DNA of 64,000 nt from Streptomyces sp. TLI_235 (GTDB lineage: Bacteria; Actinomycetota; Actinomycetes; Streptomycetales; Streptomycetaceae): assembly GCA_002300355.1 (NCBI GenBank), contig NSGV01000001.1, forward strand, positions 3,782,001 to 3,846,000, read 5' to 3'. Shown piece after piece: positions 24,973 through 33,633 of the stretch; the stretch's first letter is position 1, and the number at the start of each line of letters is the position of its first letter. The notes beneath the pieces are model-generated. The model saw only the letters and a program-made list of their open reading frames with translations. It made no database searches and was not told where the DNA came from. Both the position numbers and the translations under genes were made by a program.

Positions 24973-27549
24973 ATGAGCGAACACCGGCGAAGGTTGCCCA
25001 ACGGAGGCGGCGGCCAGCCCCCGGGTGGCCACGGCGGGGGCCGTCGGCCCGACGCCTACGGCAACCCGTCGGGGGGCGCGCCCTCCCACGGCCGACCCGG
25101 ACCGGACGAGCTCCGCTCCGAGGGGCTGCGCCGTGCCCGCGCCGCTGGTCCCCGCGAGACCGCCCAGCAGCCCCGGCTGACCCGTGCCGAGATGCGCCGC
25201 CAGGGCCAGAACGGCGGTGGCGGTGGCGGTGGCCGGCGGGGCGGGCCCCCGGCCGGCGGCGGCCGCGGCGGCTCCGGCGGCCCGGGCAAGAAGCGCTTCA
25301 TCGACTACCCGCGCTGGGGCAAGAACGGCTTCCGCCGCTGGATCCCCTCGTGGAAGCAGATCCTCTCGCTCTTCCTGGTCTTCTTCGGCGGCACCGTCGC
25401 GGCCGTCGGCGTCGCCTTCGCGATGACGCCCGTTCCGGACCCGAACAAGCAGTTCGAGGAGCAGAACAACATCTACTACTGGGCCGACGGTTCGGAGATG
25501 ACCCGCAAGGGCGCCACCAACCGCCAGATCGTCCAGCTGGCCGACATCAGTCGGGCGGCGCAGGACACCACGATCGCGGCCGAGAACGAGACGTTCCGCA
25601 CCGACAAGGGCATCGACCCCAAGGGCATCGCCCGCGCCGTCTACAAGATGGCGACCGGCGGCGAGACCCAGGGCGGCTCGACCATCACCCAGCAGTACGT
25701 GAAGAACTACTACTTGAGCCAGGACCAGACCGTGACCCGCAAGGTCAAGGAAATGTTCATCACGCTCAAGATCGCCGACCAGAAGGACGAGGTGCTCAAG
25801 GGCTACCTCAACACCAGCTGGTACGGCCGGAACTCGACCGGCATCCAGGCCGCGGCCCAGGCCTACTACGGCAAGGACGCCTCGCAGATCGACATCTGCC
25901 AGGGCGCCATGCTGGCCGGCCTGCTCAAGGGCGCGGCGCTCTACGACCCCTCGCTCAGTACCGACAACCACAAGCGCATGCAGGAGCGCTGGGACTACGT
26001 GCTGAACCGGATGGTCATCGCGGGCCTCACCAGCAAGGCGGAGCGCGACAAGTGCGGGCAGGCGTTCCCCGAGCCGATCAAGCCCAAGGCCGCCTCCAAC
26101 ATGACCGGTGAGGTCAGCTACCTGGTGGAGACCGCCAACAAGTACCTGATGGCGAAGGACCCGACCATCAGCCAGGAGGCCCTGCAGCGCGGCGGCTACA
26201 AGATCTACACCACCTTCCAGAAGGACAAGGTCGACGCCCTGAAGAAGGCCGTCGACGACTTCCAGAAGGCGAGCCTGCACCCGGACAAGCGCGAGGAGGA
26301 CAACTTCGTGCAGATGGGCGCGGCCTCCGTCCTCCCCAACGACGGTGCGATCGTGGCCATCTACGGCGGCTCCGGCATCGAGAACGGCCACTACACCAAC
26401 AACGCCGACGCGTTCGGCATCCCGGTCGGCTCGACCTTCAAGCCGTTCGTCCTGGCCGCCGCCATGCAGCTCGGCGTCCAGACCAAGATGGACTCGGACG
26501 GCCAGCCGACCCGGATCAGCACCGACAGCCGCTACATGGCCAATAACCTGTCCGAGATCTTCAAGTCGGACGGCAGTCCGGTGATCGGTGACAACGGCCA
26601 GCCCTACAAGCAGAAGAACGACAGCACCTCCAGCCCCGGGTACGTGACGCTGAAGGAGGCCATGAAGAACTCCTACAACGTGCCCTTCGTCCAGCTCAAC
26701 CAGGACGTCGGCGGCAAGAACGTGGAGAGCTTGGCGCTGCAGATGGGCCTGCTCAAGGGCAGCCTGGCACCCTCCAGCACCATCACCTTCCCGCTCGGCA
26801 CCTCCACCCCCAGCGCGATCCGGATGGCCTCGGCCTACTCGGTGTTCGCCGCCCACGGGCAGCAGACCGACCCGTACTCGGTGCTGAGGGTGCAGAAGGA
26901 CGGCGTCGACATGCCGAAGTTCGCCAAGCCCCAGGCGAAGAAGGTCCTCGACGCGGCCGTCGCCGACAACGTCACCGACGTGCTGGAGAACGTGGCCAAG
27001 AACGGCACCGGTAAGAAGACCAACGAGCTTGGCTTCCCGGTGGCGGGCAAGACCGGTACCACCGACTCCGGCACCTCGGCCTGGTGGGTCGGCTACACGC
27101 CGAGCCTGGTGACCTCGGTCGGCATGTGGCGCGAGCAGCCCGGCAAGCCCGGTCTGCTCTCGCTGAACGGCACCGCCGGCAAGAGCGAGATCCACGGTGG
27201 TGACTTCCCGACCGACGTCTTCACCCGCTACATGAAGATCATCGGCCCGGGCAACCCGAAGAACTTCCCGGACCCGGAGGAGGCCGGTGTGAAGCTGGAC
27301 GCCTCGGGCGCCCCGTCGACCGCCTCGCCGTCGGCCTCCGTCTCGGCCTCGACCAGCGCCTCCCCGACGGAGACCCCGTCGACCACGCCGAGCCCGAGCA
27401 GCGGACCGACCGGCAACAGCCCCTCGCCGACCGCGACGGACAGCTGCTTCATCCTCTGCCCGACCCGGACGCCTCCGACCAAGCCCGGCAAGCCGACGGC
27501 GAGCCCGACCGACACGTCCACCGCGGGCGGCGGCGCGCCAGCACAGTGA
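24973..27549 (+). CDS. Class A penicillin-binding protein (bifunctional transglycosylase/transpeptidase)
   Basis: An 858-residue protein from ATG 24973. The Gly/Arg-rich cytoplasmic N-terminus of about 120 residues is followed by a transmembrane helix at about 128-150. A GT51 transglycosylase domain covers about 180-360, with G-G-S-T-I-T-Q-Q near residue 235; the catalytic-Glu motif reads A-E-N-E-T-F rather than the common E-D. The transpeptidase domain covers about 430-730 with S-T-F-K (Ser about 487), S-Y-N (about 571) and K-T-G-T-T (about 692). It polymerises and crosslinks peptidoglycan. A ~110-residue Ser/Thr/Pro tail with a possible disulfide (C-F-I-L-C) ends it. Next to the ino1/padR unit, as in mycobacteria. 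Confidence 0.95.
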   Translation: MSEHRRRLPNGGGGQPPGGHGGGRRPDAYGNPSGGAPSHGRPGPDELRSEGLRRARAAGPRETAQQPRLTRAEMRRQGQNGGGGGGGRRGGPPAGGGRGGSGGPGKKRFIDYPRWGKNGFRRWIPSWKQILSLFLVFFGGTVAAVGVAFAMTPVPDPNKQFEEQNNIYYWADGSEMTRKGATNRQIVQLADISRAAQDTTIAAENETFRTDKGIDPKGIARAVYKMATGGETQGGSTITQQYVKNYYLSQDQTVTRKVKEMFITLKIADQKDEVLKGYLNTSWYGRNSTGIQAAAQAYYGKDASQIDICQGAMLAGLLKGAALYDPSLSTDNHKRMQERWDYVLNRMVIAGLTSKAERDKCGQAFPEPIKPKAASNMTGEVSYLVETANKYLMAKDPTISQEALQRGGYKIYTTFQKDKVDALKKAVDDFQKASLHPDKREEDNFVQMGAASVLPNDGAIVAIYGGSGIENGHYTNNADAFGIPVGSTFKPFVLAAAMQLGVQTKMDSDGQPTRISTDSRYMANNLSEIFKSDGSPVIGDNGQPYKQKNDSTSSPGYVTLKEAMKNSYNVPFVQLNQDVGGKNVESLALQMGLLKGSLAPSSTITFPLGTSTPSAIRMASAYSVFAAHGQQTDPYSVLRVQKDGVDMPKFAKPQAKKVLDAAVADNVTDVLENVAKNGTGKKTNELGFPVAGKTGTTDSGTSAWWVGYTPSLVTSVGMWREQPGKPGLLSLNGTAGKSEIHGGDFPTDVFTRYMKIIGPGNPKNFPDPEEAGVKLDASGAPSTASPSASVSASTSASPTETPSTTPSPSSGPTGNSPSPTATDSCFILCPTRTPPTKPGKPTASPTDTSTAGGGAPAQ

Positions 27550-27553
27550 CGAC

Positions 27554-27599
27554 ACTCCGGCGCCGGTCCGCCCCTCCGGGGGTGGGCCGGCGCCGGAGT
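27554..27599 (+). terminator. Hairpin terminator after the class A PBP gene
   Basis: Bases 27554-27566 pair perfectly with 27587-27599, with further pairing inside the loop, five bases past the PBP stop and followed by CTTTG. Confidence 0.8.
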
Positions 27600-27642
27600 C
27601 TTTGCCGGGGTCTCCTCGTCGTGCGGGCGGTGGTGCGGCAGT

Positions 27643-29244
27643 ATGTCCGCCATGACGTCCAGCACCCACGAGACCGCCGGGCCCGCCCCCGTCCCGGCGG
27701 CCGGTCCGCTGCCCAACACCGTCGTCGTACCGGCCGACGAGGACCCGGTCGCGGCGGCCGGCAGCGAGGTGTTCGGCGGCCCGCCCGGGCGCCGCGCCCT
27801 GCTCGGCGTCTCCTGGTGGACCCCTGCCCGCTTCCTCGCAGTGGTCGTCATCGTCACCTATGTGCTCGGCCTGGTGCAGAAGGTCCCCTGCTACGACGGC
27901 GGCTGGTTCCACGGCGCGACCACCCAGTACACGCACGCCTGCTACAGCGACATCCCGCACCTGTTCTCCGGCCGCGGCTTCGACAGCGGGCGCCACCCGT
28001 ACCTGGACCCGCTGCCCTTCCCGACCCAGGACATGCAGTACCTGGAGTACCCCGTCCTGACCGGCCTGTTCATGCAGGTCGCGGCCTGGCTGACGCCCAC
28101 CGGCGGGGAGCTGCAGGGGCGCGAGCAGTGGTTCTGGATGGTCAACGCGGGCATGCTGATGGTTTGCGCGGTGGTGGTCGTGGTGGCGCTCACCCGCACC
28201 CACCGCAGGCGCCCCTGGGACGCGCTGCTGTTCGCCGTCGCCCCGTGCCTGGCCCTGGACTCCACCATCAACTGGGACCTGCTCGCGGTGGCGCTGGCCG
28301 CCGTGGCCATGGCGTACTGGGCCGGCTCCCGGCCCACCGCGGCCGGTGTCTTCATCGGCCTGGCCACCGCGGCCAAGCTCTATCCCGTCCTGCTGCTCGG
28401 GCCGCTGCTCGTGCTCTGCTGGCGGGCCGGGAAGTGGCGCGACTTCGGCCGGGCACTCGGCGGCGCGGTCGCGGCCTGGCTGGTCGTCAACCTGCCCATC
28501 ATGATCGCCAACTTCAAGGGCTGGGCCACCTTCTACACCTTCAGCCAGGTCCGCAAGGAGGACTTCGGCTCGTTCTGGCTCATCCTCATGCAGGACCGCA
28601 ACCAGCAGCTGCCCACCCTCAACACCTGGATCTCGGTGCTGCTGGTGCTCTGCTGCCTGGCCGTCGGCTGGCTCGCGCTCGCCGCCCCGCGGCGGCCGCG
28701 CTTCGCCCAGCTCGCCCTGCTCGTGGTCGCCGCGTTCGTGCTGACCAACAAGGTCTACTCGCCTCAGTACGTGCTCTGGCTGATCCCGCTGGCCGCGCTG
28801 GCCCGGCCGCGCTGGCGGGACTTCCTGATCTGGCAGACCTGCGAGGTGCTGTACTTCCTCGGCGTCTGGTCCTACCTCGCCTACACCGGCGACTCCAAGC
28901 AGCACGGCATCGGCCAGGACTGGTACCACCTGGCGATCGCGCTGCACCTGATCGGCACGCTCTACCTGTGCGCCATGGTCGTCCGCGACATGCTGCACCC
29001 GGAGCGCGACCCCGTCCGCTGGGACGGCAGTGACGACCCGTCCGGCGGTGTGCTGGACGGCGCCCCGGACGTCTTCGTCCTCGGTGCCGCGCGCCGGCAG
29101 CGCGAGGAGGCGACCTACGCGGCGTACGCGCCGCAGTACGACGCGGACTGGCTCGAATCGGTGACCGCGTCGGGCGCACCGGCCGGCGGGGACTGGCCGG
29201 CGCCCGCGGAGCACGGGGACGTCGCCGAGCAGGGCCGCCCGTAG
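27643..29244 (+). CDS. GT87-like polytopic glycosyltransferase (probable polyprenyl-phosphate-mannose dependent)
   Basis: A 533-residue protein from ATG 27643 (ATG 27652 also possible). After a ~60-residue Ala/Pro-rich N-terminus there are about 10-12 hydrophobic segments. The first extracytoplasmic loop holds C-Y-D-G-G-W and Y-L-E-Y-P-V-L-T-G at about residues 82-140, reminiscent of the GT-C/GT87 (DUF2029) family, whose members transfer mannose from polyprenyl-phosphate-mannose onto lipids or polysaccharides. The acceptor cannot be inferred. The position next to the PBP gene is the conserved actinobacterial one (Rv0050/Rv0051-like). The C-terminus is a soluble Ala/Gly tail. It ends 12 bases from a convergent gene, with no separate terminator. 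Confidence 0.8.
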   Translation: MSAMTSSTHETAGPAPVPAAGPLPNTVVVPADEDPVAAAGSEVFGGPPGRRALLGVSWWTPARFLAVVVIVTYVLGLVQKVPCYDGGWFHGATTQYTHACYSDIPHLFSGRGFDSGRHPYLDPLPFPTQDMQYLEYPVLTGLFMQVAAWLTPTGGELQGREQWFWMVNAGMLMVCAVVVVVALTRTHRRRPWDALLFAVAPCLALDSTINWDLLAVALAAVAMAYWAGSRPTAAGVFIGLATAAKLYPVLLLGPLLVLCWRAGKWRDFGRALGGAVAAWLVVNLPIMIANFKGWATFYTFSQVRKEDFGSFWLILMQDRNQQLPTLNTWISVLLVLCCLAVGWLALAAPRRPRFAQLALLVVAAFVLTNKVYSPQYVLWLIPLAALARPRWRDFLIWQTCEVLYFLGVWSYLAYTGDSKQHGIGQDWYHLAIALHLIGTLYLCAMVVRDMLHPERDPVRWDGSDDPSGGVLDGAPDVFVLGAARRQREEATYAAYAPQYDADWLESVTASGAPAGGDWPAPAEHGDVAEQGRP

Positions 29245-29256
29245 GACGGCCGGCGG

Positions 29257-30303
29257 CTACGCAGCCCCCAGCAGCGTCTCCCGGTGGTCCACCACCCGGT
29301 CGAAGTGCGTGGTGGTGTGGCGGACGGTGAGCGAGAGCTCGTCGCCGATCACCGGGGGCTTCAGGTCGCCGGGCAGGAAGAGGATCGACACCTGCATGTG
29401 CGGCGGCTCGGCGAACCACAGCTGGCGGCCGGCCCAGGCGTAGGGCGAGAGGGTCCGGTTCACCGTCGCCAGGCCGGCGCGGGCCAGGCCCTTGGCCCGG
29501 GGCAGCATGCCGTGCAGGTACTTGGGCGCCTCCAGGCCGACGCCGTGCGCGGTGCCGCCGGTGACCACCAGCAGGTGGCCGTCGGACGGCGCCTTGTGCT
29601 GGCGGTAGCCGTAGCGCTCGCCCTTGGCCACCGCGGTCACGTCCAGCACGGTCGCCGCGGCGTGCAGCGCCCCGACGTCGCCGAGCCAGAGCCGGGTGCC
29701 GATCCGGGAGCGGAAGGCGGTGTCCGGGTGCAGCGCGGACAGCCGGGCCAGGTCGGCCGAGGCCAGGTGGCTCAGGTACACGGTGTCCGGCGGCGGGCCG
29801 GCGGCGGCGATCGCCCGCATCCAGTCGGACACCTCCCCGACCGGGTCCGAGCCGTCCGGCCGGTCCAGCGGCAGGTGCAGCGCGAAGCCCTCCACCACCG
29901 GCCCGTCCGCGGGCAGCTTCGGCAGGTCGGTGCGGGCGATGCCGTGGCGTCTCATGGTGGTCATGCACTCCACCACCACCCGGGCGCCGGGCGGGAGCGC
30001 CCGCAGCGCGTCGACGTGGGCGACCGTGCGGACCGTCCCGGACGGTACCGCGGGCGCGTCCTCGCCCGGCCGGTACGGGGTGAGCACCAGCAGCTTCCCG
30101 GGGAATCGGATGTCGGCCGCCTCCTGTGCGGTGCCCACCGCCAGGATCCCGGTGCCGAGCAGCGCGGCCTCCTCGGCGAGCCGGGCGTTGCCGAGGCCGT
30201 AGCCGTTGCCCTTGGCCACCGGCACCAGGCCGGGGAACTCCGCCAGCACCGCCTGCTGGTGCGCCCGCCAGCGGGCGGTGTCCACGTACAGCGACAGGGT
30301 CAT
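29257..30303 (-). CDS. Alanine racemase-like PLP-dependent protein
   Basis: A 348-residue protein from ATG 30303, preferred over GTG 30309 because GGGGAG then has normal spacing. The N-terminal barrel has V-A-K-G-N-G-Y-G-L-G with the PLP-lysine at about residue 31, the alanine-racemase-type motif. Motifs S-R-I-G-T-R-L-W-L-G at about 199-208 and a short C-terminal beta region follow the same fold. The C-terminal catalytic Tyr region of true alanine racemases is not obvious, so it may have another substrate. It is downstream of the FemX-like ligase on the same strand with a 31-base gap, so a cell-wall amino-acid role is likely. Confidence 0.75.
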   Translation of the reverse strand: MTLSLYVDTARWRAHQQAVLAEFPGLVPVAKGNGYGLGNARLAEEAALLGTGILAVGTAQEAADIRFPGKLLVLTPYRPGEDAPAVPSGTVRTVAHVDALRALPPGARVVVECMTTMRRHGIARTDLPKLPADGPVVEGFALHLPLDRPDGSDPVGEVSDWMRAIAAAGPPPDTVYLSHLASADLARLSALHPDTAFRSRIGTRLWLGDVGALHAAATVLDVTAVAKGERYGYRQHKAPSDGHLLVVTGGTAHGVGLEAPKYLHGMLPRAKGLARAGLATVNRTLSPYAWAGRQLWFAEPPHMQVSILFLPGDLKPPVIGDELSLTVRHTTTHFDRVVDHRETLLGAA

Positions 30304-30334
30304 CGTCACTCCCCGAGGATGTGGTGAGGGCGTA

Positions 30335-31453
30335 TCAGCGGCGCGACATGTAGAGGTCGAGCGCCTTGTGCAGCAGCTTGTTCAGCGGGAAGTCCCACTC
30401 CCCGAGGTACTCGGCGGCCTGGCCGCCGGTGCCGAGCTTGAACTGGATCAGGCCGAACAGGTGGTCGTCCTCCTGCAGGGTGTCGCTGATCCCGCGCAGG
30501 TCGTACAGGGTGGCGCCAAGCGCGTAGGCGTCCCGCATCATCCGCCACTGGATCGCGTTCGACGGCTTGACCTCGCGCTTGTGGTCGGCGGAGGCGCCGT
30601 AGGAGTACCAGACGTGCTCGCCGACGGTGAGCATGGTGGTCGCGGCCAGCGGCTCGCCCTCGTGGTAGGCGATGTAGAGCCGCATCCGGTTCGGGTCCTC
30701 GGCGGCCAGCGACTTCCACATCCGCTGGAAGTACGCCAGCGGGCGCGGGGTGAAGCGGTCCCGCTCGGAGGTGACGACGTAGAGGCGGTGGAAGACCTCC
30801 AGGTCGTCGTAGCCGCCCTGGACGACCTCGACCCCGCTCTTCTCGGCCTTCTTGATGTTGCGCCGCCACAGCTGGTTGAAGCCGCGCTGCACGTCGTCGA
30901 GCGAGCGGTCGGCCAGCGGCACCTGGAAGACGTACCGGGGCTGGACGTCGCCGAAGCCGGCGCCGCCGTCCTCGCCCTGCAGCCAGCCCGCCTTGCGCAG
31001 CCGGTCGGCCACCTCGAAGGCGCGCGGCTCGTACCAGTCCGGGTCGACGTCGCGCAGCCGCTTGGCCTCCTTGGCCGCGATCGCCGCCTTGAGCGTGGTG
31101 GCGTCCCAGCGGCGGACGACGACCGGCGGGCCCATCTTCACCGAGAACGCGCCCTGCGCCTTGAGGTGGGCCAGCATCGGCTGCAGCCAGGCGTCGAGGT
31201 CCCGGTCGAACCAGTCGATCACCGGGCCTTCCGGGAGGTAGGCCAAGTAGCGCTTCACCTTCGGGAGTTGCCGGTACAGCACCAGGCCGGCGCCGACCGT
31301 CGCGCCCGTCTCGTCGAACCAGCCGAGGCTTTCTGCGCGCCACTCCGCCTTCACGTCCGCCCAGGCGGGGATCTGCATGTGGCTGGCGGAGGGACGGGAC
31401 TGGATGAAAGCGAGGTGTTCCTCGCGGGTGATCGTCCTCAGGCGCAGGCTCAT
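30335..31453 (-). CDS. FemABX-family peptidoglycan interpeptide bridge ligase
   Basis: A 372-residue protein from ATG 31453, chosen because GAGGAGGAG lies about nine bases upstream. Two GNAT-like halves are separated by a helical region (A-A-I-A-A-K-E-A-K-R-L). FemX signatures include L-P-E-G-P-V-I-D-W at about residues 72-80, N-I-K-K-A-E-K-S-G-V near 200 and Y-D-L-R-G-I-S near 328. These enzymes transfer the first amino acid from aminoacyl-tRNA to the lysine or LL-diaminopimelate side chain of lipid II; streptomycetes carry a single Gly bridge, so a glycyl transfer is likely. It precedes the PLP-dependent gene with a 31-base gap. Confidence 0.88.
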   Translation of the reverse strand: MSLRLRTITREEHLAFIQSRPSASHMQIPAWADVKAEWRAESLGWFDETGATVGAGLVLYRQLPKVKRYLAYLPEGPVIDWFDRDLDAWLQPMLAHLKAQGAFSVKMGPPVVVRRWDATTLKAAIAAKEAKRLRDVDPDWYEPRAFEVADRLRKAGWLQGEDGGAGFGDVQPRYVFQVPLADRSLDDVQRGFNQLWRRNIKKAEKSGVEVVQGGYDDLEVFHRLYVVTSERDRFTPRPLAYFQRMWKSLAAEDPNRMRLYIAYHEGEPLAATTMLTVGEHVWYSYGASADHKREVKPSNAIQWRMMRDAYALGATLYDLRGISDTLQEDDHLFGLIQFKLGTGGQAAEYLGEWDFPLNKLLHKALDLYMSRR

Positions 31454-31633
31454 GCTGGGATGCTCCTCCTCGGTCGGGCGGTCCAGGCGGGCGGTCACGG
31501 CGACCCTATCGCCCGAATGGTCCGTTTCTGCTGGGGTCGGCGCCGACGTGCCGGTGCCCTCACCGCATACCTGAGCACAAGTAAGTACGCGGGGAGGGCA
31601 CCGGAGGTCACGCGTCGCTCCGGCGTGCGGATG

Positions 31634-31942
31634 TCACCACACGCCCCCGAAGAATCCGCCGTGCGCGAGACCCAGGTAGAAGCCGACGCCCGCCAGGCCG
31701 GTCGAGATCACCAGTGCGAAGCGTTCGGCCGTGGTGACCGAGATGAACTGGCCCCACATGCCGGCCACGATGCCCACCAGGCCCGTCCACGAGCTCATGA
31801 TGTGCAGGTTGTCGAAGAACGAGCTGACGAACGCCAGCAGGCCGAAGACGGCGGCCACCGCGACCATCGCGTTCTCGCGCGGGTGCGCGTGGCCGTCGGT
31901 GTTGAGCGTGAGGGCCGGAAACCGGCGGACGGTCTGAGCCAA
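31634..31942 (-). CDS. Small three-helix membrane protein
   Basis: A 102-residue protein. I place the start at TTG 31942 because GGAGGTGG lies six bases upstream on the minus strand and no ATG or GTG in frame has one. The N-terminus L-T-L-N-T-D-G-H-A-H-P-R-E-N-A is conserved-looking and followed by three hydrophobic segments at about residues 26-45, 50-68 and 75-98, ending G-G-F-F-G-G-V. It is conserved between femX and rpsF in streptomycetes, as far as I recall, without known function. The TTG start is rare in high-GC actinomycetes and could be a translational throttle. Confidence 0.7.
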   Translation of the reverse strand: MAQTVRRFPALTLNTDGHAHPRENAMVAVAAVFGLLAFVSSFFDNLHIMSSWTGLVGIVAGMWGQFISVTTAERFALVISTGLAGVGFYLGLAHGGFFGGVW

Positions 31943-32273
31943 GGGACCCACCTCCAGGGTGGACGGGCGGGACGGGCGGCGCGGACCGCGCGGCGCCGTC
32001 GGCGGCACGGACCGGAGAGCGTGCCGTTCCGTCCAGATTGCGGCCGATATGCCCTGGATCACAACCCCTATGCATTTTGGACCGGAGCGTTCGGGCGGGT
32101 AGGCTGTGCGGTCTGCACTGGTGTAGGTGTGCCCCCGTATGCCCATCGCCGGAGACGGTTGTCAGACCCCGCCACTACGGTGGCCGGAGTCGTCACCGCA
32201 CCGGTGCGACGCTGCACAACCCTCCTGCCACGGAGAGACCGTGGCCGTTGAGTCCAAAGGAGGTGGGTTACCC
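31943..32273 (+). promoter_or_regulatory. rpsF upstream region (leader candidate)
   Basis: A 331-base spacer between the divergent membrane protein and rpsF. Between 32060 and 32200 several TA-containing -10-like hexamers occur, but none pairs convincingly with a -35. Downstream, a 7-bp hairpin (32227-32233 with 32239-32245) sits just before the AAAGGAGG ribosome binding site at about 32256. A leader structure near rpsF is where the S6:S18 complex autoregulates in many bacteria; I see the hairpin, and the S6:S18 role is inference. Confidence 0.4.
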
Positions 32274-32564
32274 ATGCGTCACTACGAGGTGATGGTGATC
32301 CTCGACCCGTCGGTCGAGGAGCGCGCTGTCTCCCCCCTGATCGAGAACTTCCTCAACGTTGTCCGCACTGGTGGCGGCAAGGTCGAGAAGATCGACACCT
32401 GGGGCCGTCGTCGTCTGGCCTACGAGATCAACAAGCAGTCCGAGGGCATCTACTCGGTCATCGACCTGAAGGCCACGCCTGAGGTCGTCAAGGAGCTCGA
32501 CCGCCAGCTCAGCCTGAGCGAGTCGGTTCTGCGGACCAAGGTCCTGCGCCCGGACACCCACTGA
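32274..32564 (+). CDS. rpsF: 30S ribosomal protein S6
   Basis: A 96-residue protein from ATG 32274 with the strong ribosome binding site AAAGGAGGTGG. It begins [12 protein letters not shown], the S6 signature, and contains [11 protein letters not shown] near residue 43. The length is typical. S6 pairs with S18 in the platform of the small subunit. It leads the rpsF-ssb-rpsR-rplI operon conserved across bacteria. Confidence 0.98.
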   Translation: MRHYEVMVILDPSVEERAVSPLIENFLNVVRTGGGKVEKIDTWGRRRLAYEINKQSEGIYSVIDLKATPEVVKELDRQLSLSESVLRTKVLRPDTH

Positions 32565-32571
32565 GCCACCG

Positions 32572-32590
32572 CTGACGCCACCGGCGTCAG
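32572..32590 (+). terminator. Hairpin between rpsF and ssb (attenuator or processing site)
   Basis: Bases 32572-32579 pair perfectly with 32583-32590 (8-bp stem, 3-base loop), eight bases past the rpsF stop. No T-run follows. It may reduce readthrough from rpsF into ssb or mark a cleavage site. Confidence 0.45.
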
Positions 32591-32606
32591 GTGACTCACG
32601 CACGGT

Positions 32607-32620
32607 GTTTCACGTGAAAC
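32607..32620. promoter_or_regulatory. parS site 7 (between rpsF and ssb)
   Basis: Perfect GTTTCACGTGAAAC, 17 bases after the rpsF-ssb hairpin and 48 bases before the ssb start. It is the most distal parS site in the window. Confidence 0.95.
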
Positions 32621-32667
32621 ACCGGGCGAGCACCGCAGAACTCCTTTTTCCGAGAGGTCATCCCACC

Positions 32668-33270
32668 ATGGCAGGCGAGACCGTCATTACCCTCGTCGGC
32701 AATCTCGTCGACGACCCCGAGCTGCGCTTCACCCCGTCGGGTGCCGCGGTCGCGAAGTTCCGCATCGCGTCCACTCCGCGCACCTTCGACCGCCAGACCA
32801 ACGAGTGGAAGGACGGCGAGAGCCTCTTCCTCACGTGCAACGTCTGGCGGCAGCCGGCGGAGAACGTCGCCGAGTCGCTGCAGAAGGGCATGCGCGTCAT
32901 CGTGCAGGGCCGACTGCGCCAGCGGTCTTACGACACCAAGGAAGGCGAGAAGCGGACGGTCTTCGAGGTGGAGGTCGACGAGGTCGGCCCGAGCCTCCGG
33001 TCGGCGACCGCCAAGGTCACCCGGGCCAACCGGTCCGGCGGCCCGGGCGGTGGCGGCAACTTCGGCGGTCAGCAGGGCGGCGCTCCGTCCGGTGGCGGCT
33101 GGGGCGGCGGCCAGCAGGGCGGTGGCGGCGGTGGCTGGGGTGGCAACCCCGGCGGCCAGTCCGGCCCGTCCGACGACCCGTGGGCGTCCTCCGCGCCCTC
33201 CGGTGGCAACCAGGGCGGCGGCTGGGGTGGAAACTCCGGCGGCGGCTACTCGGAAGAGCCCCCGTTCTAG
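32668..33270 (+). CDS. ssb: Single-stranded DNA-binding protein
   Basis: A 200-residue protein from ATG 32668 with GAGAGGT upstream. The OB-fold is at residues 1-112 ([35 protein letters not shown]). The C-terminal ~80 residues are a Gly/Gln/Trp-rich disordered linker ending in an E-E-P-P-F tip, the protein-interaction tail of SSB. It coats ssDNA in replication, repair and recombination. It is in the ribosomal-protein operon between rpsF and rpsR, the usual location, with a parS site between it and rpsF. Confidence 0.97.
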   Translation: MAGETVITLVGNLVDDPELRFTPSGAAVAKFRIASTPRTFDRQTNEWKDGESLFLTCNVWRQPAENVAESLQKGMRVIVQGRLRQRSYDTKEGEKRTVFEVEVDEVGPSLRSATAKVTRANRSGGPGGGGNFGGQQGGAPSGGGWGGGQQGGGGGGWGGNPGGQSGPSDDPWASSAPSGGNQGGGWGGNSGGGYSEEPPF

Positions 33271-33379
33271 CGGTGCACGCCGGGCACGGCCCCTGGGCCG
33301 GGCCCCGGCATGCTGAGAGATTTCGTGCGGTCCGCGCCGCCTCGCGCGTCCGGGCCGTCCATCCCCAATGGAGCACATG

Positions 33380-33616
33380 ATGGCGAAGCCGCCTGCTCGC
33401 AAGCCGAAGAAGAAGGTTTGCGTCTTCTGCAAGGACAAGGTCAACTACGTTGACTACAAGGACACGAACCTGCTGCGGAAGTTCATCTCCGACCGCGGCA
33501 AGATCCGTGCCCGCCGGGTCACCGGCAACTGCACCCAGCACCAGCGTGACGTCGCCACGGCCGTGAAGAACAGCCGTGAGATGGCGCTGCTGCCCTACAC
33601 CTCCACCACGCGCTAA
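33380..33616 (+). CDS. rpsR: 30S ribosomal protein S18
   Basis: A 78-residue protein. The start at ATG 33380 is preferred over 33368 and 33377 because GGAG at 33369-33372 then has normal spacing. It begins [12 protein letters not shown] and includes [11 protein letters not shown] and [10 protein letters not shown], the S18 core. A C-V-F-C pair near residue 16 suggests a zinc-binding (C+) type S18, since T-G-N-C also occurs near residue 54. Partner of S6 in the small subunit. It is 17 bases before rplI. Confidence 0.97.
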   Translation: MAKPPARKPKKKVCVFCKDKVNYVDYKDTNLLRKFISDRGKIRARRVTGNCTQHQRDVATAVKNSREMALLPYTSTTR

Positions 33617-33633
33617 GAGAGGGTGACCGAAGA

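Noticed and set aside
24574..29214. A 1546-codon minus-strand open frame across the PBP and GT87 genes
   Set aside because: High-GC genes leave long open antisense frames. This one covers two clear plus-strand genes and a spacer, has shadow-type composition (Gly/Arg/Val/Asp) and no recognisable motif.
32227..32245. Confirmed S6:S18 autoregulatory leader
   Set aside because: The hairpin is plain and I could not recognise the conserved bulge and CCG arrangement expected for S6:S18 binding, so only a tentative leader was noted.
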